From: Eleftheria terrae
GTDB lineage: Bacteria > Pseudomonadota > Gammaproteobacteria > Burkholderiales > Burkholderiaceae_C
Reading direction: 5' to 3'
DNA length: 64,000 nucleotides
NCBI RefSeq assembly: GCF_030419005.1
Contig: NZ_CP106951.1
Coordinates: 186,001 to 250,000, forward strand
The number at the start of each line of letters is the position of its first letter. Position 1 is the stretch's first letter. This document shows positions 1 to 9,700 of the stretch, piece after piece. The notes under the pieces are model-generated. The model was not told where the DNA came from. It saw only the letters and a list, made by a program, of their open reading frames with translations, and searched no databases. Both the position numbers and the translations under genes were made by a program.

Positions 1-323
1 CGCGCAGCCAAGCAGGTTCGGTGCCAGACGGGGCGCTTGGCGGATGGGCCGCTTCGGTGCGCACCCGGCCGCGGTGTTCGGCCGATGGTGGGCGGCGGTG
101 TTCGGTACCTGGGCTGTACCGCCCGTTCCATTGCGGGACGCTGTGCCTGTGCCATCGCTCTCCGGTCGCGACAGTGCCCTGTCAGAAGCGACCGGCTTGC
201 CGGCCAGGGCGGAACCGCCTATGCATGCCTTGCAGGCCCGCATCGCTGCCGGTGGAGCCACGGGGGCACCGGCACGAGGCATCACGGGTCTGACATGCAA
301 CCCTCCCCGAGGGAGTAGCGATC
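1..323. other. Gene-less left edge
   Basis: No coding region could be supported here. The open frames overlap each other on both strands and none resembles a known family. It probably holds the promoter side of the secreted-protein gene that starts at 324, whose start is preceded by a GAGGGAG Shine-Dalgarno-like stretch. Confidence 0.4.
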
Positions 324-899
324 ATGCGACATGCCCTGCTTCTCAGTGCACTGGCCGCCGCCTGCTCATGCGGCGCGGCGCACGCTGCCGATGTGTCCAC
401 ACCGGCCCTCACGGGCCTGACAGGCCCAGCCGGTGCGGAGGCGCCGGTGCCCGGCACGGCGGCGCCCTGGCCGGAATGCGCCGGCATCCCGCTGGCGTCG
501 GACATGCCGTTCTACGACTACGAGGGGCTCAGCGGCAGCTACGGCAGCAGGATGCCGTTCGCCGAGGGCCAGCCGATCACCGTCACCTTCGCGCTGCTGC
601 ATTCCCAACCGTATGCCTGGTCGGATGGCAACTACAGCGGCTTGTTCATGGCGGCCAATGGCACGATGCGGTGGCGCTATGGCAAGTTCGCGGCCGTGCC
701 TGTCAATCCGGCGGCCAGCCCGGGCATCGTGCTGCAGACAGACCCGTTGCCGTCGAGCGCCGCCTTCATGGTGTTGGGCCTGTTGAAGTCCTCAGGGACC
801 GGGCACATCACGGCCTTGTGTCTCTATGACGCCCGGCATCCCTGGCCACCGACGGTGTTCCCGCAGCGCCCCTTCACGCTGCGTCGCCTGTCGCCGTGA
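324..899 (+). CDS. Small secreted hypothetical protein
   Basis: A 191-aa protein with a clear Sec signal peptide (MRHALLLSALAAACSCGAAHA, cleavage near residue 21). The start is supported by a purine-rich GAGGGAG about 10 nt upstream. The mature part has a Pro/Ala/Gly-rich linker (about residues 25-55) and then a compact domain with aromatic residues and three cysteines, which suggests a soluble periplasmic or extracellular domain. I do not recognise the family. It converges on the dikinase-like gene, whose stop lies about 80 bp downstream. High GC at third codon positions supports it as a real gene. Confidence 0.7.
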   Translation: MRHALLLSALAAACSCGAAHAADVSTPALTGLTGPAGAEAPVPGTAAPWPECAGIPLASDMPFYDYEGLSGSYGSRMPFAEGQPITVTFALLHSQPYAWSDGNYSGLFMAANGTMRWRYGKFAAVPVNPAASPGIVLQTDPLPSSAAFMVLGLLKSSGTGHITALCLYDARHPWPPTVFPQRPFTLRRLSP

Positions 900-980
900 A
901 GGCCCGGCCGGGCGGGTGCCCGGCCTTGGTTGAGGTCGCGCCGGCGGGCCGCTGACGGGGGCACCGCCCGGCGACCCGGC

Positions 981-2963
981 TCACAGGTTGGAGCGCTGCA
1001 CGTAGGGCCGCGCCTGCAGCAGCACGACGCGGCCTTCGCCGTCGATGGCCCATTCGATGTCCTGCTCGGCCTTGCCCAGGCCGCGCTTGACCTGTTGCCC
1101 GATCCTGGCGAGGCGGCGCACATCGGCATCCGACAGCACCGGTGCGTGGCGCTCCACCGGCACCTCCTTGACGCCGCCTTGCTCGTCCAGCCGCAGTTCG
1201 GTGTCCTCGGCCGAGCGCGAAAAGCGCTGCACTGCACCGTTGCGGCTGTTGTAGAGCGATTGCTCGGCAATGCGCCGGCCTTCGACCACCCGGATGCCGA
1301 TGCCGCGCTTGGCGGAGATGTAGATGCTGTCGTTGCGCTCGGCGTCGAAGGGGTCGCGGGTGATCATCACGCCGGACAAGCGGGAGTCGATGGCCCGTTG
1401 CACGAACACCGCCATGCGGACCTGGTCGTGGGCCAGCCCGGCGGCGCGACGGGCCTCGAAGGCCTCGGCGTTGAAGACCGATGCCCAGACCGTCTTGACG
1501 GCCCGCGACAGGTCCTGCGCCTGGCGCACATTGGGCACCGTGCTGTAGAGCCCGGCGCCACTGAAGTTGGCCAGGTCTTCCGAGTTGGAGGAGCTGCGCA
1601 CGAAGACGCCGCTGCCCGCGAGTTGCTCGCGCCAGCGCTGCAGCCATTGTTCTTCGAGGCCGGCCGGCAGCGGCAGCTCGACCAGGTCGGCTCGCAGCTG
1701 CTGCAGGACCTGCCGGCGCACCCGGCTGCTGCGGTCGAAGCGCTCGGTGGCCAGCGCCTGGCGGATCAGCGCCTGGGCCTGCGGCTGGGCCATGAAGGCG
1801 GCATGCTGCGCGAACGGCAGGCAGAAGCCGTCCGGCACCGGCGCCACCCCGGGCAAGCGGCCGGCCAGGCGCAGCCGCTCCAGCACGCCGAGGCGGGCCG
1901 CCTTGCCGCCACAGGCCGAGGTGTCGGTGGCCTTCAGTGCCACCAGCGGGATCGGCGCCGACCGGGAGAGGTCGGGCTTGGCAATGAGGGCGGCGGTCTT
2001 GCGTGTGGGCAGCCGGGCGGGCCGCTCGGTGGCCTCCAGTTGATAGCTGTCGCGGCCGGCTTCAAAGCGCACCCAGCGCCCGTCATGCCGTGCCAGCGCC
2101 TCGTAGGCATCCCGCACATAGGCATTGGGAATGCCCCAGCCCTTGGCCAGCAGGTTCACATGCGACAGCGCGGTGGACGGCTGCACGGTGATGACGCCAG
2201 CCACCGGCGGCAGCGACAGCGGCACCTCGCGCAGCACCACGATGTCGTAGGGCTCGATGTCGTCCTGCGTGTCGCCTTCCAGGTTGTCGATGAGGCGCAG
2301 CCGGCCCACCGCGCGTCCCTGGTTGAGCGGCAGGTAGTCGCGCTGCGACACCAGCTGCTGCTGCGTGATGGCCGCGATGCCGGCCTGCCGCGCCGACGCC
2401 TCGTGCAGCGTGGAGTTGGCCTTGAAGGCCAGCGGGGCGAAGAAGGTGTCGCGCAGCCGTCGGTCGGCCAGCGCCACATGGTCGGCCGTGGCCTGGTCGC
2501 CATCCCAGAATTCGTAGACCCAGCGGCCCAGCGCCGGGTGCAGGCTCAGCGTGCCCAGCACGAAGCGCCGGTTGGGCTTCTGGTAGAAGCCGAGCAGGGT
2601 GGCGTGGTCCAGGTTGGCCACCAGGTGCTGCGCCCGCAGGAAGTCCTCGTGGAAGGGGAAGCGGACGCTGTGGATGTAGTAGACCCGATCGCCGGCGCTG
2701 CGGTCGATCGCGAAGATCAGGTGGGGCGTGGCCTGGGCGCTGCCGTCACCATGGATGCGGGCCAGGCGGTCGAAGTCGCTGCGGCTGTCCAGGCGGTCCA
2801 GGAAGGCCGGGCCCTGGCGGGCCGCCTGTGGCGCTGCCGGCTGCATGGCGCCACCGCGGCGTGCGGCGAGGAAGTTGGACGGTTTCTCGTCGGTCTGGGC
2901 CTGCGCCAGCAGCGGGGCGGCTGCCAGCAGCAGCAGGCCGAGGGTTCTTGGGGTGAAGATCAT
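981..2963 (-). CDS. Secreted PEP-synthase/dikinase-like protein
   Basis: A 660-aa protein. The start was set at 2963 because it gives a standard Sec signal peptide (MIFTPRTLGLLLLAAAPLLAQA). The middle (about 260-310) has a swivelling phosphohistidine domain signature (TALSHVNLLAKGWGIPNA), where SH matches the catalytic His of PEP-utilising enzymes. The C-terminal half is a PPDK_N / ATP-binding domain (FVRSSSNSEDLANFSGAGLY; later GVMITRDPF and VVLLQARPY). The order His domain then ATP domain is that of glucan water dikinases and the reverse of PEP synthase. Export of an ATP-dependent fold is odd because the periplasm lacks ATP. A perfect hairpin sits 1 nt upstream of the ATG. The substrate cannot be inferred. 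Confidence 0.8.
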   Translation of the reverse strand: MIFTPRTLGLLLLAAAPLLAQAQTDEKPSNFLAARRGGAMQPAAPQAARQGPAFLDRLDSRSDFDRLARIHGDGSAQATPHLIFAIDRSAGDRVYYIHSVRFPFHEDFLRAQHLVANLDHATLLGFYQKPNRRFVLGTLSLHPALGRWVYEFWDGDQATADHVALADRRLRDTFFAPLAFKANSTLHEASARQAGIAAITQQQLVSQRDYLPLNQGRAVGRLRLIDNLEGDTQDDIEPYDIVVLREVPLSLPPVAGVITVQPSTALSHVNLLAKGWGIPNAYVRDAYEALARHDGRWVRFEAGRDSYQLEATERPARLPTRKTAALIAKPDLSRSAPIPLVALKATDTSACGGKAARLGVLERLRLAGRLPGVAPVPDGFCLPFAQHAAFMAQPQAQALIRQALATERFDRSSRVRRQVLQQLRADLVELPLPAGLEEQWLQRWREQLAGSGVFVRSSSNSEDLANFSGAGLYSTVPNVRQAQDLSRAVKTVWASVFNAEAFEARRAAGLAHDQVRMAVFVQRAIDSRLSGVMITRDPFDAERNDSIYISAKRGIGIRVVEGRRIAEQSLYNSRNGAVQRFSRSAEDTELRLDEQGGVKEVPVERHAPVLSDADVRRLARIGQQVKRGLGKAEQDIEWAIDGEGRVVLLQARPYVQRSNL

Positions 2964-2964
2964 G

Positions 2965-2990
2965 GGCGGCGAGCATCGCTGCTCGCCGCC
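2965..2990 (-). promoter_or_regulatory. Hairpin next to the dikinase-like start codon
   Basis: A perfect 11-bp inverted repeat (GGCGGCGAGCA / TGCTCGCCGCC, 4-nt loop) ends one base before the ATG at 2963 on the minus strand. It occupies the place where a Shine-Dalgarno site should be and no other good site is visible, so it could block translation initiation. Function is inferred. Confidence 0.45.
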
Positions 2991-3146
2991 TGGCGCGCCA
3001 TCCCCAGGACGCGGGACACCGGTCGAAAGCGCCTGGAGGACCGAAAAAGTCACACTTCATCGTCCGCATGTCGAGCGCTGCAGGGCGTGCCCGACAACCG
3101 CCGTCGCCCGCTGTGGCGCCGGCCGGTTGGCTTGCCGCCGCGGCGC

Positions 3147-4109
3147 TCAGCCGGGCGGGCGCCGCAGGTGCTGCAGCTTCTGCGGATTGCGCACCACGTA
3201 CACCGCGGCAATGCGGCCCTGCCCGTCGGGCTGGATCGACAGGGTCTGGATCGGCGAGCCGTCGACGGCGTCGTACACCAGCCAGCCGGGCAGGCCATTC
3301 ACCTCGGCCAGCATCACCCGCTGGCGCTCGCGGTCGGCCTGCCGCGCGAAGCCGGTGAGCGCCTTGGCAATGCGGGCGGCGCCGATCAGGGGGCGTGGCA
3401 CGGCGGTCACCACGCCGCCGCCGTCGGAGACGAACTTCGCATCCTCGGCCAGTGTGCTGGCCAGCGCCTCGACGTCGCCGCGGGCCAGTGCCTCGGCGAA
3501 GGCGCCCAGCAGGCGCTGCCGCTGCTCGGCCGCGACCTCGCAACGCGCATAGCCGGCACGCAGGTGCTGGCGGGCCCGGCTGGCCAGCTGCCGGCAGGCG
3601 GCGGCCGAACGGTCGAGGCGCTGGGCCACTTCGTCGAACTCGAGGTCGAACACGTCGTGCAGCAGGAAGGCCGCGCGCTCCAGCGGGCTCAGGCGCTCCA
3701 GCGCAAGGAGGAAGGCATTGGACACGTCCTGGGCGTACTCGCTGGTCACATCGGCACCGGGGTGGAAGTCGTGGGCCTCGTTCACCAGCGGCTCGGGCAG
3801 CCAGGCGCCGACGTACTGCTCGCGGCGGTGGCGGGCGCTCTGCAGCCGGTCCAGGCACAGGTGGGTGGTGACCTGCGTGAGGAAGGCGCGCACATTCACC
3901 ACCTCGGAGCGATCGGCGGCCTGCCAGCGCAGCCAGGCGTCCTGCACCGTGTCCTCGGCCTCGGCGCGTGAGCCGAGCATGCGGTAGGCCAGCGCGCGCA
4001 GGTAGCGGTAATGCGGTTCGAACTGCAGGTCGGCCTGCGGCCGGGGGGCTGCGGGCGGCACGGTGGAGGCAAGGGCGGTCATCGCTTCGGTGGAGAGCTC
4101 AGTGGGCAT
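3147..4109 (-). CDS. ECF41-type RNA polymerase sigma factor
   Basis: A 320-aa sigma factor. Residues about 30-95 hold sigma region 2 (YRYLRALAYRMLGSRAEAED, then VQDAWLRW) and about 130-195 region 4 (LERLSPLERAAFLLHDVF, FDEVAQRLDRSAAACRQLAS). The rest is a SnoaL/NTF2-like extension with a DGGG motif (AKFVSDGGGVV), the mark of the ECF41 group, in which the C-terminal domain modulates sigma activity in place of an anti-sigma factor. The start at 4109 overlaps the upstream AhpD-like gene by 11 bp, so translation is probably coupled. An ATG at 4082 is a possible alternative start. ECF41 factors usually direct transcription of a neighbouring carboxymuconolactone-decarboxylase-like or oxidoreductase gene, which fits this operon. 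Confidence 0.92.
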   Translation of the reverse strand: MPTELSTEAMTALASTVPPAAPRPQADLQFEPHYRYLRALAYRMLGSRAEAEDTVQDAWLRWQAADRSEVVNVRAFLTQVTTHLCLDRLQSARHRREQYVGAWLPEPLVNEAHDFHPGADVTSEYAQDVSNAFLLALERLSPLERAAFLLHDVFDLEFDEVAQRLDRSAAACRQLASRARQHLRAGYARCEVAAEQRQRLLGAFAEALARGDVEALASTLAEDAKFVSDGGGVVTAVPRPLIGAARIAKALTGFARQADRERQRVMLAEVNGLPGWLVYDAVDGSPIQTLSIQPDGQGRIAAVYVVRNPQKLQHLRRPPG

Positions 4110-4659
4110 GGGTCGATGGGGACGGAGGAAGGGTGAGGCCGGCCACCTGCACCCGCTGGCACGCCTGGGCATGGCCGAGCGCGTATTTGAGCATTGGATA
4201 CATCCGGGCGGCCGCAATGCCGACGGCCAGCGCCGCCAGGCCGCGGTCGCCCCAGCGGCGGCGCAGTGCTTCGCCCAGGGGCGCGATGTCGGCACGGCGG
4301 TCCACCACTGCATGCGCGTAGCGCCAGCCGAGGGCCGCGGCAGCGTCCAGCCGGTCCAGCTCGTCTTCGCAGTCGCACAGCGCTGCGGCCAGCACGGCGG
4401 GTGGCACGCCGGCGGCCAGCCCCATGTCGACCGCCAGCTGGGTGCAGGGGCCGCAGTCTTCGGCGCGCAGGGCAACGATCCTGGCCGCGTACCACGCGGC
4501 GGGCGGCACGTCGCCGCGTGCCTCCGCCAGGCGGCCGGCCCGGGTGAAGCCGAGGAAGGCGCGCCGGCTCATGGCCAGCAGCTGCTTGAGGTCGCTGGCG
4601 TCGTAGCCGAAGCGGCGCTCGAAGCGAGCGATCTGCCAGCGGATCAGGGCGTCGATCAT
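4099..4659 (-). CDS. AhpD-like / carboxymuconolactone decarboxylase family protein
   Basis: A 186-aa alpha-helical protein of the AhpD/CMD superfamily. The redox motif CGPC (EDCGPCTQLAVDMGLAAGV, about residue 73) matches the CxxC of this fold; the usual downstream His is not evident. Several members act as peroxidase partners or decarboxylases, but the substrate here is unknown. It lies second in a three-gene operon, 4 nt after the membrane protein and overlapping the ECF41 sigma gene by 11 bp. This is the standard ECF41 genomic context, so it is likely the sigma factor's target as well as its co-transcribed partner. Confidence 0.88.
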   Translation of the reverse strand: MIDALIRWQIARFERRFGYDASDLKQLLAMSRRAFLGFTRAGRLAEARGDVPPAAWYAARIVALRAEDCGPCTQLAVDMGLAAGVPPAVLAAALCDCEDELDRLDAAAALGWRYAHAVVDRRADIAPLGEALRRRWGDRGLAALAVGIAAARMYPMLKYALGHAQACQRVQVAGLTLPPSPSTHAH

Positions 4660-4663
4660 CGGC

Positions 4664-5050
4664 TCAGTCCTTGCGGGCGGGTGGGGGCAGCGCGAGCGCC
4701 AGGGCCAGCAGCGCCGGGAGGATGACGCCGGGCATGTCGCGCCACAGCGCCGGCCAGCCACAGCGGCCCAGCAGCGTCTCGGCGAGGTGGACGCCGGCGT
4801 GCAGCAACAGGAACAGCGCCCCGGCCAGTGCCGCCGGTGCACCGCTGGCCGGCCGGGCTGCGCGCCAGGCGAGGCCGGCGGCGCTGACCAGGTAGGCACA
4901 CCCGATGTCACGCACGAAGTGCAGGTTGAGCGGGCCGGTGAAGGGCACGCCCGGCACGCTGTGGTACCAGGTGTCGGGAGCCAGCAGCATCGCCAGGCCG
5001 TTGGCGGCCAGGCCGAGCGCGAGCAAGCCGCGCAGCAGCAGAAGGATCAT
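4664..5050 (-). CDS. Small integral membrane protein of the ECF41 operon
   Basis: A 128-aa hydrophobic protein with about four predicted membrane segments, starting MILLLLRGLLALGLAANGLA. The start at 5050 puts the first helix at the N-terminus and follows an AAG-rich stretch; longer upstream frames have no coding character. It is the first gene of an operon with the AhpD-like and ECF41 genes (4-nt gap). I recognise no precise family beyond DoxX-like or DUF-type small membrane proteins. Its position suggests that the ECF41 regulon starts with membrane or redox homeostasis, which is inference. Confidence 0.8.
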   Translation of the reverse strand: MILLLLRGLLALGLAANGLAMLLAPDTWYHSVPGVPFTGPLNLHFVRDIGCAYLVSAAGLAWRAARPASGAPAALAGALFLLLHAGVHLAETLLGRCGWPALWRDMPGVILPALLALALALPPPARKD

Positions 5051-5152
5051 GGCAAGTCGATGGCATGAAGTCGGCACCCCTTCATGACGACACAGCCTCG
5101 CACGGTGTGACATGCACCGCGTCGCTGCCGGGTGGCAGCGAGGCGGGCAGGT

Positions 5153-5950
5153 TCAGCGGGAGGCGCGGCGCTCGTTGCCGGCCCACATCGCGGTCCAGGG
5201 CTGCGCTTCCTCGCGGCCCGGACCGTGGCTGGCGGAGGCGCCGCCCGCGGCGCCTGAGCGCCACATGGCCGGCAGCACGCCCATCAGCGGGGGCAGCACC
5301 GCGAGCTGGCGCATCAGGGTGCCGATGCTGTCGGTGGCGGTCTTGGTGCGCACGCTGGCGATGTGCGAGCGGATGGTGGCGATGGCCACCCCCAGCAGCC
5401 GCGCGATCTCGTCGGGCCGGGTGCCGGCGGACAGCGCGGTCAGCACCCGGCTTTCGGTGGAAGTGAGGCCGTGGCTGCCGGCATAGCCCTGGATCGACAG
5501 CTCGGTGCACACCTCGCGCTTGCCGAGCAGCAGCAGGATCGGCCGTGGGCCCTCCGGCTCCAGCGTGCCGAGCGGCACGACGGATACGTTGAGCCGGTGG
5601 TCGGCGTCACCGAGGGCCAGCAGCTTGCGCAGGCCGCGAGCGGACGCGGTGCGCAAGGCCGAGTACAGCACCGCCGCATCGACGCAGCGCCGCGTGTGCA
5701 GCTGCCCGCCGACCAGCAGCAGCGGGTCTTCTCGCTGCAGCTCGAAGCGCGCCATGCGGTTCAGGTGCAGGGTATGGGCCTGCTCGTCGAGGATCAGTGC
5801 GCCGTAGTCGATCTCGTCCAGCGCGGCGGCCAGCCAGCGGGTGTCGGCCGCCAGCGAGGTGCGGGGCAGTGCGCTGCCGTAGGGCACCGGCCGGGGCGTG
5901 GATTCGGCCGGCGGGTCGGCCCGGGCGGGGGCAAAGATCGTGTCGGACAT
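5153..5950 (-). CDS. LuxR-family transcriptional regulator
   Basis: A 265-aa regulator. Residues about 45-150 look like a PAS-like sensory region (LDEIDYGALILDEQAHTLHL). Residues about 165-225 form a LuxR/GerE helix-turn-helix (GLTSTESRVLTALSAGTRPD, EIARLLGVAIATIRSHIASV). The start at 5950 is chosen for the GGAGA Shine-Dalgarno 5 nt upstream. After the HTH there is a tail of about 35 residues with no recognised domain. It is a stand-alone gene between the ECF41 operon and an exported Cys-rich protein. The ligand and targets are unknown. Confidence 0.85.
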   Translation of the reverse strand: MSDTIFAPARADPPAESTPRPVPYGSALPRTSLAADTRWLAAALDEIDYGALILDEQAHTLHLNRMARFELQREDPLLLVGGQLHTRRCVDAAVLYSALRTASARGLRKLLALGDADHRLNVSVVPLGTLEPEGPRPILLLLGKREVCTELSIQGYAGSHGLTSTESRVLTALSAGTRPDEIARLLGVAIATIRSHIASVRTKTATDSIGTLMRQLAVLPPLMGVLPAMWRSGAAGGASASHGPGREEAQPWTAMWAGNERRASR

Positions 5951-6091
5951 GAAAGTCTCCTGCGGGGGCCGGGGCGCACCGCGCGTCTCGGCATGACTCA
6001 AGATTAGGGAGAGCAGGGACTCACCGACAGTGAGTAATGCCGGGCGGCGATGCGACATATTCACGCTGGCGCAGCCGCCCGGCCAGCGGGC

Positions 6092-6685
6092 CTAGCGACC
6101 GAAGCAGACGTCCACGTAGACCTGCTTGCCGTCCACATTGCGCTCGACCAGGTAGCACTGCGAGCCGCTGTGGCGCACGACGCCCAGCGAGTCGATCTTG
6201 CGCACCGTGGTGCCGACCGCGGAACGGCAGAGGTTGCCGGCCGGCGCAGGCGCCTGCGCACCGGCACCCGCTCCAGGCTCGGGCTGGGCGGGCGCCGAGG
6301 CGGTGGCGGTGGCCGGTGCGGTGCCGGTGGCCGGTGCAGTGGCGGACGGCCCCGCCGCGGCGTCGCCGCTGGCGGCTGCACCGGCTTCGCCGGCCGCCTT
6401 GGGCATCTCGCGGCAGCCGCGGCCGAACACCCGCTCGAGTTCCTCGGTGCACGGCTGGCAAGGCGGCAGGAGCCGGCCCTCGCGGTCCACCACGTAGGAG
6501 TTGCCCTGGGCGTCGTAGACGATGGCGAACACGCCGTTCTGCGGCAGTGCGCCGGTGCGCGGCGGCTTGTTGCCGGGCGGTGGCGCCACCGGCTTGGCGG
6601 ACAGCGCCGGCAAGGGCTGGAAGAGGATCAGGCAGGCCGCGGCGGCCATGGCAAGGCGGGTGGATCGGGGGGCTGAAAGGAACAT
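6092..6685 (-). CDS. Exported Cys-rich hypothetical protein
   Basis: A 197-aa protein with a Sec signal peptide ending near PLPALSA. I chose the ATG at 6685 because GGAGA lies 8 nt upstream; an upstream ATG at 6697 has no such site. The mature part has an N-terminal domain with a CxxC pair (PPCQPCTEEL) and a further Cys (GRGCREM), a Pro/Ala/Gly linker (about 95-140), and a C-terminal domain with three Cys (NLCRSAVG, SQCYLVER, VDVCFGR), so disulfides are likely. It lies 48 bp downstream of the FecR-TPR-barrel gene on the same strand and may be co-transcribed with it. Family not recognised. Confidence 0.72.
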   Translation of the reverse strand: MFLSAPRSTRLAMAAAACLILFQPLPALSAKPVAPPPGNKPPRTGALPQNGVFAIVYDAQGNSYVVDREGRLLPPCQPCTEELERVFGRGCREMPKAAGEAGAAASGDAAAGPSATAPATGTAPATATASAPAQPEPGAGAGAQAPAPAGNLCRSAVGTTVRKIDSLGVVRHSGSQCYLVERNVDGKQVYVDVCFGR

Positions 6686-6733
6686 CGAGGTCTCCATCGT
6701 ATTGGCATATGCCTAGGGGCGGGAACAGCTGCG

Positions 6734-9700
6734 CTAGAAGCGCACCTCCAGCCGGCCAGCGATCGTGCGGCCGGGTTGGAACGGGGGCACTTGCGCCCTG
6801 GGCTCGCCCAAGGTGATCACGTCCATGCCCTGAAACTTGAACTGCCGGTTGAACAGGTTGGCCACTTCCAGGGTGGCGGTGGCCGACCGCGACGGCAGGC
6901 GCCAGCGCAGGCCGAGGTCGACCAGCCAGAAGCGCTCGGAGGGGGTCTCGATGGAGGAGGAAGCAGAGGGGTGGGCTTCGATGCGCTGCTGCACGCCGCG
7001 CACCTCGCCGAAGGCGGTGAGGCCGCCTGGCAGGAAATAGGCCAGCCGCATTGGCAGCTGCCAGGTGCGCGCAGCCAGCGGACGGTCGAGCACCGCCGCG
7101 CGCGTGGACAGGCTTTGCGCGTTGCGCTCGAGGGCGACCGATGCCGCCCAGCGGGCGCCCCAGCGCGTTTCGAAGTGCAGGCGGTAGAGGTCGGAGCTCC
7201 AGCGCTGGTTGCAGCCGGCCGGGCCGCAACGGCCGTTGCTGGCCGGCTGCACCGGCACCGACAGCTGCCCGTGTACCGCCTCCGCGCCCCAGCGCGAGGC
7301 GGTACCCAACGGTTGGTCCAGCCCGAGGCCGACCCGCCGCGAGCGGGTGCCGTCGGGGTCGTCGAACAGCTGGTTGAAGCCGGCGAACTGGGTCGGCTCC
7401 AGCGTCTGTTCCTTGGCTCGCGCGCCCTTGACGCTGCCAAACAGCGCCGCCCGCACGCGCAGGCCCGCCGGCCCTTGCAGCACCACCCCCAGCTTGGGAT
7501 GGGTGCGGTGCTGCCGGATGTCGCCATCTTCGTAGCGGTCGTGGCTCAGCCCCCACAGCAGGGTGGTGGGCGACGCCAGGCTCCAGCTGCCGTAGGCAAA
7601 CAGCAGGTCGTGCCGCACCGGCGGCTCCTCGGTGCGTCGCGCTGGCGTGCTGCAGAGCGGCGCCGGGCACAACGGCGGGCGCAGCACGATACGGCTGGTG
7701 ATGGTGCGGTCATCGCGATAGCGCGAGCCGCCCAGCGTCCATTGCAGCGCGCCATGGTGGCCGGAATGCAGCAGCTCGGCCAGGCGGCTGTCGCGGCGCA
7801 GCTCGTCGTCGAAGGTGAAGGGGGGAGTGTTGTAGACATCCTGCAGCGCGCCGGTGCGGCGGCCGCGGATGAAGGACGCCAGCCATTCGCTGTGCACGTC
7901 GGGCGCGTAGCGCAGCCCCAGCCGCACCGCCTGGGTGGTGAGGTCGCGCCGGTGCTCGAAGATGGCAGGCAGCAGCGGGTGGGTGGTGTCGCCGACGTCG
8001 CCGGTGGTACGGCGCCATTCGGCCTGCACCCGCAGCTGCGGCGTCAGCTCGTGCTGCCAGAGCAGGCTGTTGAAGTCCAGCCGCACATCGGCCCGTGAGC
8101 GGAAGCCCTGCGTCTGGTAATGGAAGTGGCCCAGCGAGAACTGGCCAATGGCGGTGTTGCGCCAGGCGAGCAGGGCCCGGCCGAACTGGTCGCGGTTGCC
8201 GGCCATCAGGCCCAGGCGCAGGCCGCCGGGCTGCTCGTCGAACCAGGCACCGGTGTCCTGCAGCGCAAGGGCACGCGGCCCGTAGAGCACCGGCAGGCCG
8301 GGCTGCAGCTCCTGCGGCGGCACCGGCTCGGCGCGTGGCGACTGCCGCAGCTGGGCCTGCAGCAGCTCGCTGACGCGCGCGGTCTCATACCGAGGGTCGC
8401 GCGCATAGGCCTCGGCGAGCAGGCGGTGCGCGGTGTCGCTCTGGGGGTCGTCGAGCAGCGCGCCGCGGGCCGCCGAGAGCAGCGCAGCGTCGAAGCCCAG
8501 ATCGTGCCAGACACTGGCCAGTGCCGCGGTGCGCGCGGCGCGGTCGATGTCCAGCAGGGTGCGCGGCCGCAGCACGGCGCGCTCGTCATTGAGCGCCAGG
8601 GCGCGCTCGAAATCGGCGGCGGCCTCCACCGGACGGTTGTCCTGCTGCTTGCGCATGCCTTCGTAGAACCAGGGCGTCGGGTCGCGCGGGTCCATCTGGC
8701 GGGCCAGCGTGAACTCCTCGCCGGCCAGCCGGCCGCGGCGTTCGGCGAGATAGGCCCGGCCGAGCAGCGCGCGCAGTTCGGCATCGCCGGGCGCCAGCAT
8801 CACCGCCATCTCGAACCGGCGGCGGCCTTCGGCCAGTGCGCCGGCGCGCAACAGCGCCAGGCCCTGACCGACATGAGCCAGCGGGTCGCCGGGCGCTTCG
8901 GCCTCCGCCTGGGCCAGGGTCTGCCGAGCCGCTGCGTCTTCGCCACGCAGCAGCTGGGCAAAGCCGATCAGCGCGGTGACCCGCGGTGTGGCGGGGGCCA
9001 GCGCGCGGGCGCGGGCCGCGCTCTGCTCACCGGCGCGCAGCTCGCCGGCGGAGAGCTCCAGCTCGGCCTGCCGGGCCCAGGCCAGGGGATGGCCAGGCTC
9101 CAGGGCCGTGGCCTGGCGTGCCGCCGCGAGCGCGGCCGCCGGATCGCGCCGGGCCTGCAAGGCATAGCTCAGGGCCAGCTGCGGCGCGGCGGCACGGGGA
9201 TCGAGCGCGACCGCTTCGCGGGCCGCCGCTTCGCCCTCGGCAGGCCGGTTGCGCACGACATGGATGACCGACTGCAGGGCGAGCCCGGCCGCCATGTCGC
9301 CACCTCCGGCGGCACGGCCTCGTGCCAGCAGCGCCTCGGCTTCGTCGATGCGGCCGACACCCAGCCACCAGCCGGCCCGCTCCACCGCGAGCGGCTCCAC
9401 CAACGCGGCCGGCCAGGCGGCCAGTGCGTCGTGGTAGCGGCCCGCGGCGGCGTGCCGTGCGGCAGCGCCGGCCGCGGGCGGCAGTGCAGCCAGGGCCGCC
9501 TCGCTGGGGCGGGTGACCTGCGGGTAGTACATCGCCCACCGCACGGCGTCGAGCGGCTGCACCTGCAGGGCCACCGGGGCCGCGGCGCCGCTCGACTCGG
9601 CTGCCTGGCCGGGCAGCAGGGTCTGGCGGCCGGCCGCATTGTGGGCCTGCACCCGTCCTTCGGCCACGCTGACGCGGGCCGTGCCGTTGTCGACCGCCAC

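Noticed and set aside
930..3971. 1013-codon plus-strand frame at 0.9-4.0 kb
   Set aside because: It runs antisense to two convincing genes (dikinase-like and ECF41) and has no family motif.
6704..6713. GGCATATGCC palindrome upstream of the Cys-rich protein
   Set aside because: Too short to call as an operator and not repeated nearby.
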